The notes beneath the pieces were generated by a model. That model was given only the letters and a program-made list of their open reading frames with translations, had not been told where the DNA came from and did no database searches. Positions 27,245-36,964 of a stretch of 64,000 nucleotides of DNA are shown one piece after another (the first letter of the stretch is position 1; each line of letters opens with the position of its first letter). Source of the stretch: Bog-473 sp963788585 (GTDB lineage: Bacteria; Actinomycetota; Acidimicrobiia; Acidimicrobiales; RAAP-2). The position numbers were made by a program, and so were the translations under genes. The stretch spans positions 1,488,001 to 1,552,000 of the forward strand of contig CAWBHA010000003.1 in assembly GCA_963788585.1 (NCBI GenBank), given 5' to 3'.

Positions 27245-28245
27245 CGGCTCCATCCCTTCAGCACGGCGTCCGCTTCGGCCATGACGTCGGCGACGATGTC
27301 GGCGACCGTCGGCAGCGCGTCGATGACGCCCACCACCTGACCAGTCGGCAAGACGCCGACGTCGGCGCGCCCGTCGACCAACCCCGCCTTCGTCATCACC
27401 GGTGCGTTGGCCGCCATGACGACCTGGGCCCAGGTGAGCTCGTTGCCCTCTTTCATCGCCCGCCCCTCGCGCACCAGCGAGGTCGTGGTCGCGCCGGTTT
27501 CCCGCCGGAACACGAAGGCGCTGCGCAGCGCACGAGGGAGGGCGCGCAGCCACGACTGCGACTCGAGGCGGTCCACCAGATCGGTGCGGATGACGCGCTG
27601 GGGTGCGCCATCGACCTTGGTCGTGACCACGGTGCCCGTCACGGCCGTGCCCAGGTAGACCTCCTTGACGTCGTCGGGCACCCGGCTCTCCGCCGAGAGG
27701 AGGAAGCGGGTGCCCATGGCGACGCCGGACGCCCCGTAGGCGAGGGCCGCCACGAGGCCACGTCCGTTGAAGAAGCCGCCCGCCCCGAGCACCAGGACCC
27801 GGTCGCCCACGGCGTCCACGACCTGGGGCAACAGGAGTGTCGTGGGCACCGCACCCGTGTGCCCGCCGCCCTCGGCGCCCTGGGCGATGACCGCGTCGAC
27901 CCCCCATTCGGCCACCTTCTCGGCGTGCCGGCGCGCCCCCACCGTGGGCATGACGAAGAGCCCGGCTTCCTTGCAGCGCGCCACCAGGGCCGGGTTCGGT
28001 GCCTGGGCGAAGCTGGCGACGGTGGCGCCCGTCTCGATCATGAGCTCGATGCGCTCGTTGACGTCCGCCACGTCGGTCCGCAGGTTGACCCCGAACGGCG
28101 CCCGGGTCCGGCTGCGCACCTCGGCGATCGCCCGGGCGAGCTCGTCGAGCGTCATGGTGGCCGAGGCCAGCACGCCGAGCGCGCCCGCCTCGCAGGTGGC
28201 CGCGACGAGCCGCGGGCCGGCGACCCAGCCCATGCCGGTCTGCAC
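27241..28245 (-). CDS. ipdC: IpdC-like flavin-dependent oxidoreductase (nitronate monooxygenase family)
   Basis: Protein of 334 residues from a GTG at 28245. VQTGMGWVAGPRLVAATCEAGALG, VIAQGAEGGGHTG, AGGFFNGRGLVAALAYGA and VAMGTRFLLSAESRVP are FMN-binding features of the nitronate monooxygenase family, and the wording is close to mycobacterial IpdC. IpdC is needed for breakdown of steroid rings C and D. Homology continues upstream in frame (LRTELCARVGIRVPL) to 28332, but no ATG, GTG or TTG exists there. The gene either starts at the CTG at 28332, overlapping the ipdB stop, or is affected by a sequence error. Gene order echA20-ipdA-ipdB-ipdC matches the mycobacterial cluster. Confidence 0.85.
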   Translation of the reverse strand: MQTGMGWVAGPRLVAATCEAGALGVLASATMTLDELARAIAEVRSRTRAPFGVNLRTDVADVNERIELMIETGATVASFAQAPNPALVARCKEAGLFVMPTVGARRHAEKVAEWGVDAVIAQGAEGGGHTGAVPTTLLLPQVVDAVGDRVLVLGAGGFFNGRGLVAALAYGASGVAMGTRFLLSAESRVPDDVKEVYLGTAVTGTVVTTKVDGAPQRVIRTDLVDRLESQSWLRALPRALRSAFVFRRETGATTTSLVREGRAMKEGNELTWAQVVMAANAPVMTKAGLVDGRADVGVLPTGQVVGVIDALPTVADIVADVMAEADAVLKGWSR

Positions 28246-28328
28246 CAGGGGGACACGGATGCCGACGCGCGCGCAGAGCTCCGTGCGCAGCGCGGGGTGT
28301 TGCGCCTCGGAACCAGGGGCGGCCCCGC

Positions 28329-29096
28329 TCAGCGCTTGACCTCGCGGTCGCGCAGCGAGGACGGGTCCAGCACCACGCGGAGGAGATCGAGCTCTTCGGG
28401 CGTGGGGAGCCGGGTCTCCGCGACGTCGTCGGGGATGCTCAGCGAGAAGGCGGTGGCGGCCACGATCTCGTCCACCGTGACGCCGGGGTGATACGAGCGC
28501 ACGCGCATCGTCCGCTCCGGGGTCTCGAAGTCGAACACGCCGAGGTTCGACACGACGCGGCGCACGTCGTGGAAACGTGTCGCCCCCCGTCCCGCCTGCG
28601 CGGCGCGCGCGAAGCCGACGCCGCAGACCACGTCGACCTGCTCGACGAACGTCCGCACGGTGTGGTCGGGCACCCAGTAGCTCGTGGGGTGGTTGACCGA
28701 ATTCCCCGGTGCACCCCGGACGCCCACGAGCTGCACCTTCGGCCGGTCATGCGGGCCGACGGCGGAGATGTTCTGGTTCCCCGAGCGATCGATCTGGCTC
28801 GCCATCATCATGATGTGGCGGCGGCCCGACCACACCACGTCGAAGACGGTGCGATAGGGCATGGCCGCTTCGCGGACGAGCTCGTCGGCGCGGGTGGCGA
28901 TGGGCGGCGCACCGACCATGAGGGCGGCCTCGCCGTCGGTCAGCACGAGGTCCGGTGCGAACGTGCGCTTGGCCAGCCGGGCGCCGAGCGAGGGGACGGT
29001 CCCGAACGGGCTCGCCATCACCTCTCCCGCGTCGCGCCAGACGTCCGCGCAGGCGATGACGCACGATTCGGCCCGGGTGACGCCGGTGTCGGTCAC
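28329..29096 (-). CDS. ipdB: IpdB-like CoA-transferase-fold beta subunit
   Basis: Protein of 255 residues from a GTG at 29096. The fold shows in ADVWRDAGEVMASPFGTVPS, LVLTDGEAALMVG, GNQNISAVG and RSYHPGVTVDEIVAATAF. IpdAB has the class I CoA-transferase fold but acts as a hydrolase that opens the last steroid ring (COCHEA-CoA). Assignment rests on resemblance and on the conserved neighbours. It overlaps ipdA by four bases and ipdC follows directly. Confidence 0.87.
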   Translation of the reverse strand: MTDTGVTRAESCVIACADVWRDAGEVMASPFGTVPSLGARLAKRTFAPDLVLTDGEAALMVGAPPIATRADELVREAAMPYRTVFDVVWSGRRHIMMMASQIDRSGNQNISAVGPHDRPKVQLVGVRGAPGNSVNHPTSYWVPDHTVRTFVEQVDVVCGVGFARAAQAGRGATRFHDVRRVVSNLGVFDFETPERTMRVRSYHPGVTVDEIVAATAFSLSIPDDVAETRLPTPEELDLLRVVLDPSSLRDREVKR

Positions 29097-29991
29097 GGTG
29101 CCCCCGACGCCGCCCGCGCCGTGATCCTGGCCTGGTACTCCTCCTCGTCGACGAAGACGTAGCGCTGGGCGAAGGCCTCCCATTCCACCGGGTCGGCCGC
29201 CGCCGTGGCGTACTCCTTCTGGAAGGCCTCGTCGCGGCCGTAGTCGGGCGGGTTGGCGGTGAAGTGCGCCCCGCCGGGAGCCTCGGCCACGGCGTCGGTC
29301 AGCATGCGGTGGATCGGCACGGACGAGAGCGGATGGCCCTCGGCGAGCGAGCCCTCCGCCACGATGCGCTCGGTCGTGACGAAGCGCCGCTCGGCGGCGC
29401 CCAGGAAGAGGGTGTCGAAGAAGGGGTCGGGGCTGAGGATCTGCGCGTTCCCGCACTGTCGGCGCGATTGGTGTGGACGATCGCCGCGTCGAGGCGGAGG
29501 GCCGGCACGGCGACGAGCTCGACGTCGGCGTCCTCGGGGTCGGCGAGGTGGGGGCTTCCGGCACCGTAGGGGGACCGAACGAGCCGCAGGTCGGGATTGA
29601 CGGTGAGGACGTCGGAGCCCAGCCCCGCCCGTGTCGGCAGGAAGGGGACACGCCACGACGCGGCCTGGAGGCCGAGGAAGAACATCCCCTCGTCCAGCTC
29701 CATCACCTCGACGCGGCCGTGTTGCCGCGCGGCCCGCCAATGGGGATCGAGGGCGATGGAATCGAGCGTCACGAAGCCGCAGACGACCTTGCGCACCTTC
29801 CCGGTGGCGCAGAGCAGGCCGACATCGGGGCCGCCGTAGGCGACGACGGTGAGGTCGGTCAGGTCGGAGCGGCAGATGGCGCGGACCGCCGCCATGGGCT
29901 TGCGCCGCGAGCCCCAACCGCCGATGCCGATGGTCATGCCCGAACGGAGCCCGGCGACGATGTCGTCGACGCTGCCGCGCTTGTCGCTCAT
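29093..29991 (-). pseudogene. ipdA: IpdA-like CoA-transferase-fold alpha subunit, one-base frameshift at about 29451
   Basis: The N-terminal frame (MSDKRGSVDDIVAGLRSGMTIGIGGWGSRRKPMAAV) holds the family glycine loop and runs to IVHTNRADSAG. After that the protein continues in another frame as NAQILSPDPFFDTLFLGAAERRFVTTERIV and ends RITARAASGAP at 29093. The break is one missing base in the G run coding for Ala-Gly-Asn (29450-29452). Repaired length is about 299 residues, normal for the family. If real, the break would inactivate ring opening, so an assembly error should be excluded first. It is the second gene of the echA20-ipdABC operon, 10 bp after echA20. Confidence 0.85.
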
Positions 29992-30001
29992 CCGGCCACG
30001 C

Positions 30002-30760
30002 TCATTTCGACGTGTCGGCGTCGCGCTTCTCCACGAAGGCGGCGCGTTGCTCGTCGGCCACGCCGCGCACGTGCAGCTCGTACGTGAATCCCTGCTCGAA
30101 GCGGTAGCTGCGCTTCACGTCGACGGGGTCGATGCCGTTGAGCGACTCCTTGGCCCGGCGGATGATGCTCGGGCTCTTCGTGGCGATGTCCGCGGCCAGC
30201 TCCAGCGCGGCGGCCCGGAGTTTGTCCGCCGGCACGACCGCCGCCACCGATCCAAAGGCGGCAAGCTCGGCCGCACCGATGGGCTTCGCCGTGTAGACCA
30301 TCCGGCGCATGACGTGCTGGGGGACGAGCCGGGCCAGATGGGTGGCCGCCCCCAGCGCGCCGCGGTCGACCTCGGGCAGCCCGAACGTGGCGTCGTCCGA
30401 AGCGACCACGATGTCCGCGTTGCCCGCGAGCCCGATCCCGCCGCCGAGGCAGAAGCCCTGCACGGCTGCGATCACCGGCACCTCGCAGTCGTAGACGGCG
30501 GCGAAGGCGGCGAAGCAGCCGCGGTTGGCGCCCACCAGCGCCTCGTCACCCTTCTCGTTGATCTCCTTGATGTCGACGCCGGCACAGAAGCCCCGTCCCG
30601 TGGCCCGCAGGACCACGACCCGGTTGCTGGGGGTCCGGCCGGCCGCCGTCAGCGCGTCCGCCAGCTCGAACCAGCCCGCGACGTCCAGCGCGTTCACCGG
30701 CGGGTGGTCGATCACCACCTCGGCGATGCCGTCGTGCTCCTGGACAACCTCGATGGGCAT
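30002..30760 (-). CDS. echA20: EchA20-like enoyl-CoA hydratase/isomerase family enzyme
   Basis: Protein of 252 residues. ATGRGFCAGVDIKEIN and VQGFCLGGGIGLAGNADIVVAS provide the crotonase oxyanion hole, and GLPEVDRGALGAATHLARLVP follows. In the steroid pathway EchA20 is a crotonase-fold hydrolase opening ring D. The assignment rests on its place as first gene before ipdA-ipdB-ipdC and divergent from an SDR, the same layout as in mycobacteria. A palindromic operator candidate lies 30 bp upstream. A general enoyl-CoA hydratase is the alternative. Confidence 0.85.
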   Translation of the reverse strand: MPIEVVQEHDGIAEVVIDHPPVNALDVAGWFELADALTAAGRTPSNRVVVLRATGRGFCAGVDIKEINEKGDEALVGANRGCFAAFAAVYDCEVPVIAAVQGFCLGGGIGLAGNADIVVASDDATFGLPEVDRGALGAATHLARLVPQHVMRRMVYTAKPIGAAELAAFGSVAAVVPADKLRAAALELAADIATKSPSIIRRAKESLNGIDPVDVKRSYRFEQGFTYELHVRGVADEQRAAFVEKRDADTSK

Positions 30761-30789
30761 GGGACCGGCGTGCTCCCTCGGTCGGGCCC

Positions 30790-30802
30790 TGACGCCGCGT
30801 CA
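30790..30802. promoter_or_regulatory. Candidate operator, TGACG-N3-CGTCA palindrome (copy 4)
   Basis: CTGACGCCGCGTCAG is a perfect palindrome 30 bp upstream of the echA20-ipdABC operon, in the 160 bp divergent promoter region shared with the SDR gene at 30921. Confidence 0.55.
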
Positions 30803-30920
30803 GAAAGCCGTGGGGAACTTAGGCCAGCACGCCGGCCCGGGCCAACACGGTGGGGCGGAGCGGCGCCCGGGACGGGCCACCGGCTCCGCTGCCGGCGGGG
30901 CCTGCCATAGGGTTTGCCCC

Positions 30921-31748
30921 GTGACGCAGCCCGTGTACGACTTCAGCGAGCGCGTGGTCGTCGTGACCGGTGGTTCACGCGGGGTCGGCGCCGGAATCGT
31001 GGCCGCCTTCGCCGGTTCGGGGGCACACGTCGTCACCTGCGGCCGGCACGAGGCCGAGGTCGACGGCGCCGTGTTCATGACGGCCGACGTGCGCAAGCCG
31101 GCCGACGCCGAACGAGTCATCGCCAAGGCGGTCGCACACTTCGGGCGGCTCGACGTGCTGGTGAACAACGCGGGTGGTGCTCCCCAGGCGCTGGCCGCCG
31201 AGATGTCGCCGCGCTTCGTCGAGGCGGTGGTCAACCTCAACCTGCTCGCCCCGCTGTGGTGCGCCCAGTCGGCGCACAAGGTCATGGTCGTGCAGGAGGA
31301 CGGCGGCTGCATCGTCAACATCGCCAGTGTCTCGGGGCTGCGGCCGTCGCCGGGAGCCTCCGCGTACGGGGCGGCCAAGGCGGGGCTCATCAACCTCACC
31401 ACGACGCTGGCGGTGGAGTGGGCGCCCACCGTCCGGGTCAACTGCGTCAGCGGCGGGCTCCTCGACACCGGCGCCGGCGACGAGTTCTACGGGGGGCGTG
31501 AGGGGAGGGAGAAGGTGGCGGCCACCGTGCCGCTCGGGCGGATGGGCACGCCCGACGACGTCGCACAGGCGTGCCTGTATCTCGCCAGCGACGCCGCGTC
31601 CTACGTGTCGGGGGCCAATCTCGTGCTCCACGGGGGCGGGGAGCGGCCCGCTTTCCTGCGCGCGCGCAGGAACGGAGCAGCTAGCCGGGTCCGCCGGGGC
31701 GTCGTGGCCCGGGCACCCGCCGGTGGGGGCGGGCTGCTCGGCGATTAG
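30921..31748 (+). CDS. Short-chain dehydrogenase/reductase of the ipd region
   Basis: Protein of 275 residues from a GTG at 30921. VVVTGGSRGVGAGIVAAF is the NADP-favouring cofactor loop, and CGRHEAEVDG follows strand 2. DVLVNNAGGAPQ, then SGLRPSPGASAYGAAKAG with Y-x3-K, complete the catalytic set. The C-terminus carries an extra Arg/Gly-rich tail of about 30 residues after the fold. It is divergent from echA20, the position held by an SDR in the mycobacterial cholesterol regulon, so it likely handles a hydroxylated ring-degradation intermediate. Confidence 0.88.
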   Translation: MTQPVYDFSERVVVVTGGSRGVGAGIVAAFAGSGAHVVTCGRHEAEVDGAVFMTADVRKPADAERVIAKAVAHFGRLDVLVNNAGGAPQALAAEMSPRFVEAVVNLNLLAPLWCAQSAHKVMVVQEDGGCIVNIASVSGLRPSPGASAYGAAKAGLINLTTTLAVEWAPTVRVNCVSGGLLDTGAGDEFYGGREGREKVAATVPLGRMGTPDDVAQACLYLASDAASYVSGANLVLHGGGERPAFLRARRNGAASRVRRGVVARAPAGGGGLLGD

Positions 31749-31754
31749 GGGGAA

Positions 31755-32932
<1,178 letters not shown>

Positions 32933-32936
<4 letters not shown>

Positions 32937-33343
32937 TCGGGTTGTTGTTGCAGTCGGCGCCGAGCCCGGCGGGCGGGTCCACCACGGGCATCGTCGCCTA
33001 TCTGACGATCTTCGTCCTGGCGGCCTTCGTCGGGATCGAGGTGGTCTCCAAGGTCCCGAGCATCCTGCACACCCCGCTGATGTCGGGATCCAACGCGATC
33101 CACGGCATCGTCCTCGTCGGCGCGCTCACCATCATGGGTGAGGCGCATGGCGCCGCCGAGGTGACTCTGGGCTTCATCGCCGTCTTCCTGGCCACGCTCA
33201 ACCTGGTCGGCGGCTTCGTGGTGACCGACCGCATGCTCGAGATGTTCAAGACGCGGCCGGGGGACCGGGCGCGGGAGCAGGCGTCCAAGGCCGATGACGC
33301 CGGTCCAGGGGCACCGGGCGACACCTCCGGGGGCGCCGCCTGA
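32933..33343 (+). CDS. pntAB: NAD(P) transhydrogenase alpha subunit, membrane part
   Basis: Protein of 136 residues from a GTG at 32933 overlapping the pntAA stop. Membrane helices cover YLTIFVLAAFVGIEVVSKV, SNAIHGIVLVGALTIMG and LGFIAVFLATLNLVGGFVVTDRML. The VPSILHTPLMSGSNAIHG segment is typical of PntA domain II. A charged, Gly/Ala-rich tail ends the protein. It forms part of the proton channel with PntB. Confidence 0.92.
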
Positions 33344-34761
33344 TGCTGGCCGTTTCGTTCACCCTGGCGACCGCGCGCGACCTGGCGTACCTGGTCGCCA
33401 TCGCCGGCTTCATCTTCGCCCTCAAGGGCCTGAGCTCGCCCAAGCACGCCCGCCGGGGTGAACTTGTCGGCGCCGCCGCGGCGACGCTCGCCGTCGCCAT
33501 GACCTTCACCCTGCCCGACCTTCGGCACTCGGGAGCCAACCTCGTCCTCGCCATCATCGCCATGGTCCTCGGCGCCGCCATCGCCGTTCCGGTGGCGCGC
33601 TTCGTGAGGATGACCGCAATGCCCCAGCTGGTCGCCATCTTCAACGGCGTCGGCGGCGGCGCGGCGGCCCTCATCTCGATCGTGGAGCTTCTGCACCTGC
33701 ACGCGCTCGGGCTCTCCCCGGCGGTCTACGTGACCGCGGAGGTGCTGCTCGGGGTGCTCATCGGGTCGATGTCCTTCTCCGGCAGCGCGGTCGCCTTCGT
33801 CAAGCTCCAGGAGCTGATCACGGGGCGTCCGATCACCTACCCGGGCCAGCAGGTGATCAACGCGCTCGTCGGCGTCGGGATCGGCGTCATGATCATCCTG
33901 GCGTTGGTGACCGGGAACATCGCCTTCGTGTGGATCATCCTCGTGCTGTCGCTGGTGCTGGGCGTCATCTTCGTGCTGCCCATCGGCGGTGCGGACGTGC
34001 CGGTGCTGATCTCGCTGCTGAACTCCTTCACCGGACTGGCCGTGGCAGCGTCCGGCTTCGTCCTCGACAACGCGCTCCTGATCGTGGCGGGGACGCTGGT
34101 CGGCGCATCGGGCATCATCCTCACCCGGCTCATGAGCGCGGCGATGGGGCGGTCCCTGCCCAACATCCTCTTCAGCGCGTTCGGGTCGGTCATCACGGCA
34201 ACCGGCGGCGAGGAGGGGGACGCGGCGCGGCCGGTGCGGACGGGCACTCCCGAGGACGTCGCCGTGCTGCTGGCGTACGCCCGGAAGGTGGTCATCATCC
34301 CCGGCTACGGGCTCGCCGTCGCCCAGGCGCAACACACGGCACGCGAGCTCGCCGACGCCCTGAAGGCGCGCGGGGTGGAGACGTTCTTCGCCATCCACCC
34401 GGTGGCCGGCCGTATGCCGGGTCACATGAACGTCCTTCTCGCAGAAGCCAACGTGCCCTACGAGGAGCTCAAGGAGATGGACGAGGCGAACCTCGAGATG
34501 GCGACCGCCGACGTCGCGCTCGTCGTCGGGGCCAACGACACGGTGAACCCGGCGGCCAAATCGACGCCAGGCAGTCCCATCTACGGGATGCCGATCATCA
34601 ACGCCGACGAGGCGGAGAACATCATCTTCCTGAAGCGCTCCATGCGCCCGGGCTTCGCCGGCATCGACAACGAGCTCCTCTACGACCCGAAGACGACGAT
34701 GCTCTTCGGGGACGCCAAGGACACCCTGCAGAAGCTGGTGGCGTCGGTCTCGGAGGCCTAG
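33343..34761 (+). CDS. pntB: NAD(P) transhydrogenase beta subunit
   Basis: Protein of 472 residues, start overlapping the pntAB stop (TGATG). About nine membrane helices are followed by the NADP-binding domain III with VVIIPGYGLAVAQAQHTARELAD, FAIHPVAGRMPGHMNVLLAEA, VVGANDTVNPAAKS and KRSMRPGFAGIDNELLY. The enzyme couples proton entry to hydride transfer from NADH to NADP+. Supplying NADPH for reductive steps of lipid or steroid breakdown next door is plausible but not shown. Confidence 0.95.
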   Translation: MLAVSFTLATARDLAYLVAIAGFIFALKGLSSPKHARRGELVGAAAATLAVAMTFTLPDLRHSGANLVLAIIAMVLGAAIAVPVARFVRMTAMPQLVAIFNGVGGGAAALISIVELLHLHALGLSPAVYVTAEVLLGVLIGSMSFSGSAVAFVKLQELITGRPITYPGQQVINALVGVGIGVMIILALVTGNIAFVWIILVLSLVLGVIFVLPIGGADVPVLISLLNSFTGLAVAASGFVLDNALLIVAGTLVGASGIILTRLMSAAMGRSLPNILFSAFGSVITATGGEEGDAARPVRTGTPEDVAVLLAYARKVVIIPGYGLAVAQAQHTARELADALKARGVETFFAIHPVAGRMPGHMNVLLAEANVPYEELKEMDEANLEMATADVALVVGANDTVNPAAKSTPGSPIYGMPIINADEAENIIFLKRSMRPGFAGIDNELLYDPKTTMLFGDAKDTLQKLVASVSEA

Positions 34762-34881
34762 GGCCGAGGCTACGGAGTACGCGGCACGGGGTACGGGGTA
34801 CGCCGAAAGGATGACGGGGTGCGGAGCGATTTCACCCCAAGGCTGATCCGTCGGCGCAGCCGCCGTTCCTAGCGTGGTGCC

Positions 34882-35409
34882 GTGGCCTCCCCCGACGGCG
34901 TCCGGCGCGTCCTGGCTTGGGCGCGCGTCGACCTCGCGCCGGCACACCGCCCGCCACGCGCGTGGCGCGTGGCGCTGGCCACGATCCTGGCGGTCGCGCT
35001 GTCCCTGGTGGCCGACGCCGCGCTGGTCGCCGTCGGCACGCGCCTCTTTCCTGCGACCAAGGGCTACGTGCACTTCCAGTTCGGCGACTACGCCAGGCTC
35101 ACCGTCGCCGGCGTGCTCATCGCCGGCGCGGCGTGGCCGGTCGTGGCGCGCTGCAGCTCGGCACCGCGCTGGCTCTTCTTCCGGCTGGCCGTCGTGGTGA
35201 CGCTGGTGCTCTTCCTGCCCGACGTCTACATCTGGCGTCAGGGACAGCCGGCGCGGGCCGTCGCCGTGCTCATGAGTATGCATGTCGCCATCGCGCTGAT
35301 CACGTACAACCTGCTCGTGCGTCTCGCGCCGGTGCGGGCGCGCCAAGACAGGAGGCACCGGGCGCCCGCAGCTGCCGCCCCCGCTCCAACGCGCGGGCGT
35401 CGGGCCTAG
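34882..35409 (+). CDS. DUF6069-like membrane protein
   Basis: Protein of 175 residues from a GTG at 34882. About four membrane helices: VALATILAVALSLVADAALVAVG, LTVAGVLIAGAAWPVVAR, WLFFRLAVVVTLVLFLPDVYI and VLMSMHVAIALITYNLLV. The FFRLAVVVTLVLFLPDVYI pattern with a basic C-terminal tail fits small DUF6069-type proteins of unknown function. It converges on the aldo/keto reductase gene and overlaps its end by four bases. Confidence 0.65.
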   Translation: MASPDGVRRVLAWARVDLAPAHRPPRAWRVALATILAVALSLVADAALVAVGTRLFPATKGYVHFQFGDYARLTVAGVLIAGAAWPVVARCSSAPRWLFFRLAVVVTLVLFLPDVYIWRQGQPARAVAVLMSMHVAIALITYNLLVRLAPVRARQDRRHRAPAAAAPAPTRGRRA

Positions 35410-36335
35410 GCGGCGCGGGGGGCGATCACGTCCACCGCGTCGAGCACGTCCGCCGCCGGGCGCCAGGCGCCGGCCGCCACGTTGGACGTGACCTGCGCCG
35501 GCGTCGAGGCGCCGGCGATCACCGAGGTCACGGCGGGGCGCGACAGCAACCAGCCGAAGGCGAGGTCCAGCACGCCGTGCCCATGGCCCTGCGCGAGCTC
35601 GTCCAGTGCGCCGATCGTGGCCAGGCGCTCGGCCGTGAGCTGGTCGCCGGCGCGGTCTCCCATCAGCGCGATCCGGGTCCCCACCGGCGGCGGCTCCCCG
35701 TGCCGGTACTTGCCCGAGAGCAGACCCATGGCCAAGGGAAAGTAGGGCAAGAAGGCCATCCCGGTCCGATCGCACTCCTCGAGGACGCCGGCCTCGGGCT
35801 CGCGGTAGAGGATGTTGTACTGGTTCTGCACGCTGACGAAGCCGGGTGCATCGGGTGGGGTGGCCGTCGCCGCCTCCTCGAGCAGCGCGACCGAGAAGTT
35901 CGAGCAGCCAAACTCGCGAATCTTCCCTTCGACGACGAGCTCCGCGAGCGTACCCAGCGTCTCGGCGATCGGTGTCTTCTGATCCGGGACGTGCAGCTGG
36001 TACAGGTCGATGCGGTCCGTCCCGAGCCGGGTGAGGCTGTCCTCGACCGCCGAGCGGATATAGGCGGGCGCGGCTCCGCCTTCGTGTCCCTCGTAGGGCG
36101 CGCCGAACTTCGTCGCCAGGACGATGTCGTCGCGCCGGGCACCCAGGGCGGCGCCGAGGTATTCCTCGCTCTTGGCCCCGCCGTAGATGTCCGCGGTGTC
36201 GAACAAGGTGATCCCGGCGTCGAGAGCAGCCCCGACCACGTCCGCCGTCTGCGTGCTGTCCAGGCGGCTGCCGAAGTTGTTGCAGCCAACCCCGACCACG
36301 CTCACCTTCAGCGACCCGATCGTGCGTGTCTCCAT
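35406..36335 (-). CDS. Aldo/keto reductase
   Basis: Protein of 309 residues. Typical motifs are GITLFDTADIYGGAKSEEYLG (Asp and Tyr of the catalytic tetrad), VLATKFG (Lys), IDLYQLHVPD (His), and VTSVIAGASTPAQVTSNV for NADP binding. Members reduce aldehydes or ketones in the cytosol. It stands alone on the minus strand; the substrate is not evident. Confidence 0.92.
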   Translation of the reverse strand: METRTIGSLKVSVVGVGCNNFGSRLDSTQTADVVGAALDAGITLFDTADIYGGAKSEEYLGAALGARRDDIVLATKFGAPYEGHEGGAAPAYIRSAVEDSLTRLGTDRIDLYQLHVPDQKTPIAETLGTLAELVVEGKIREFGCSNFSVALLEEAATATPPDAPGFVSVQNQYNILYREPEAGVLEECDRTGMAFLPYFPLAMGLLSGKYRHGEPPPVGTRIALMGDRAGDQLTAERLATIGALDELAQGHGHGVLDLAFGWLLSRPAVTSVIAGASTPAQVTSNVAAGAWRPAADVLDAVDVIAPRAA

Positions 36336-36462
36336 CGGCGCATTCCTCCCTGCCGGCGGGCCGCCAGCGGGCCGTGCCGGACCGGCAGTACTGTACCGGC
36401 GGCTTCACGGTTGAGCAGCCGGACGAGCCGGACGAGCCGGCGAGGAGTGCGAGGAGACAGCC

Positions 36463-36843
36463 ATGGCAGCAGGCGCAGTAGACGTGACGCTGAGCGCCGC
36501 ACCGGACGAGGTCTGGAAGGTGGTCGGCGACTTCGGCGGGTTGAAGGCCTTCTTTCCCGGCATCGAGTCCTTCGAGCTCGAGGGTGACGACCGGGTGATC
36601 GGCATGTTCGGCATGTCGGTCCGGGAGCGATTGCTGGCCAAGGACGACGCCGAACGCGTCCTCACCTACTCGGTGATCGAGGGCGTGCCGATCGACAGTC
36701 ACACCGCGACCATCTCGGTCCTGGCGGCTGGTGACGGCTCGAAGGTCATCTGGGCCTACGACGTCAGCCCCGACGAGATGGCGCCCATCTTCGGCGACAC
36801 CTACAAGGCGGCCCTCGCCACCCTGGAGAACACCTTCTCCTAG
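36463..36843 (+). CDS. SRPBCC (START/polyketide-cyclase-like) protein
   Basis: Protein of 126 residues. VDVTLSAAPDEVWKVVGDFGGLKAFFPGIESF is the START-like opening, and TISVLAAGDGSKVIWAYDVSPDE continues the grip fold, with YKAALATLENTF as the final helix. These proteins bind hydrophobic ligands. Sitting just ahead of the DUF35/Ltp operon, it could bind a lipid intermediate, but no ligand can be named. Confidence 0.75.
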   Translation: MAAGAVDVTLSAAPDEVWKVVGDFGGLKAFFPGIESFELEGDDRVIGMFGMSVRERLLAKDDAERVLTYSVIEGVPIDSHTATISVLAAGDGSKVIWAYDVSPDEMAPIFGDTYKAALATLENTFS

Positions 36844-36904
36844 CTCGGCGGCGCACCCGGGCACCAGCGCACCTGGCCGAAGCTGGCCGCACCTGGCGAC
36901 AAAA

Positions 36905-36918
36905 TGGAATCTGTTCTA
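36905..36918. promoter_or_regulatory. Candidate KstR-like operator
   Basis: TGGAATCTGTTCTA fits the KstR consensus TnnAACnnGTTnnA with one mismatch. It lies 46 bp upstream of the ATG that opens the DUF35-DUF35-ltp4-ltp3-ferredoxin operon, a gene set of the KstR cholesterol regulon in mycobacteria. Confidence 0.4.
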
Positions 36919-36964
36919 GTTTCAGCCGGGTCCGGGCCGCGACCCGGGGACCAGGGGAGGTGCC

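Noticed and set aside
34762..34881. Repeated TACGGGGTACG motif after pntB as a regulatory site
   Set aside because: Short, imperfect and not linked to a promoter or stem; no support beyond chance.
32998..36864. A 1288-codon minus-strand open frame opposite pntB and the genes around it
   Set aside because: The translation is Asp/His/Arg/Gly-rich low-complexity antisense of well-identified genes, with no recognisable domain.
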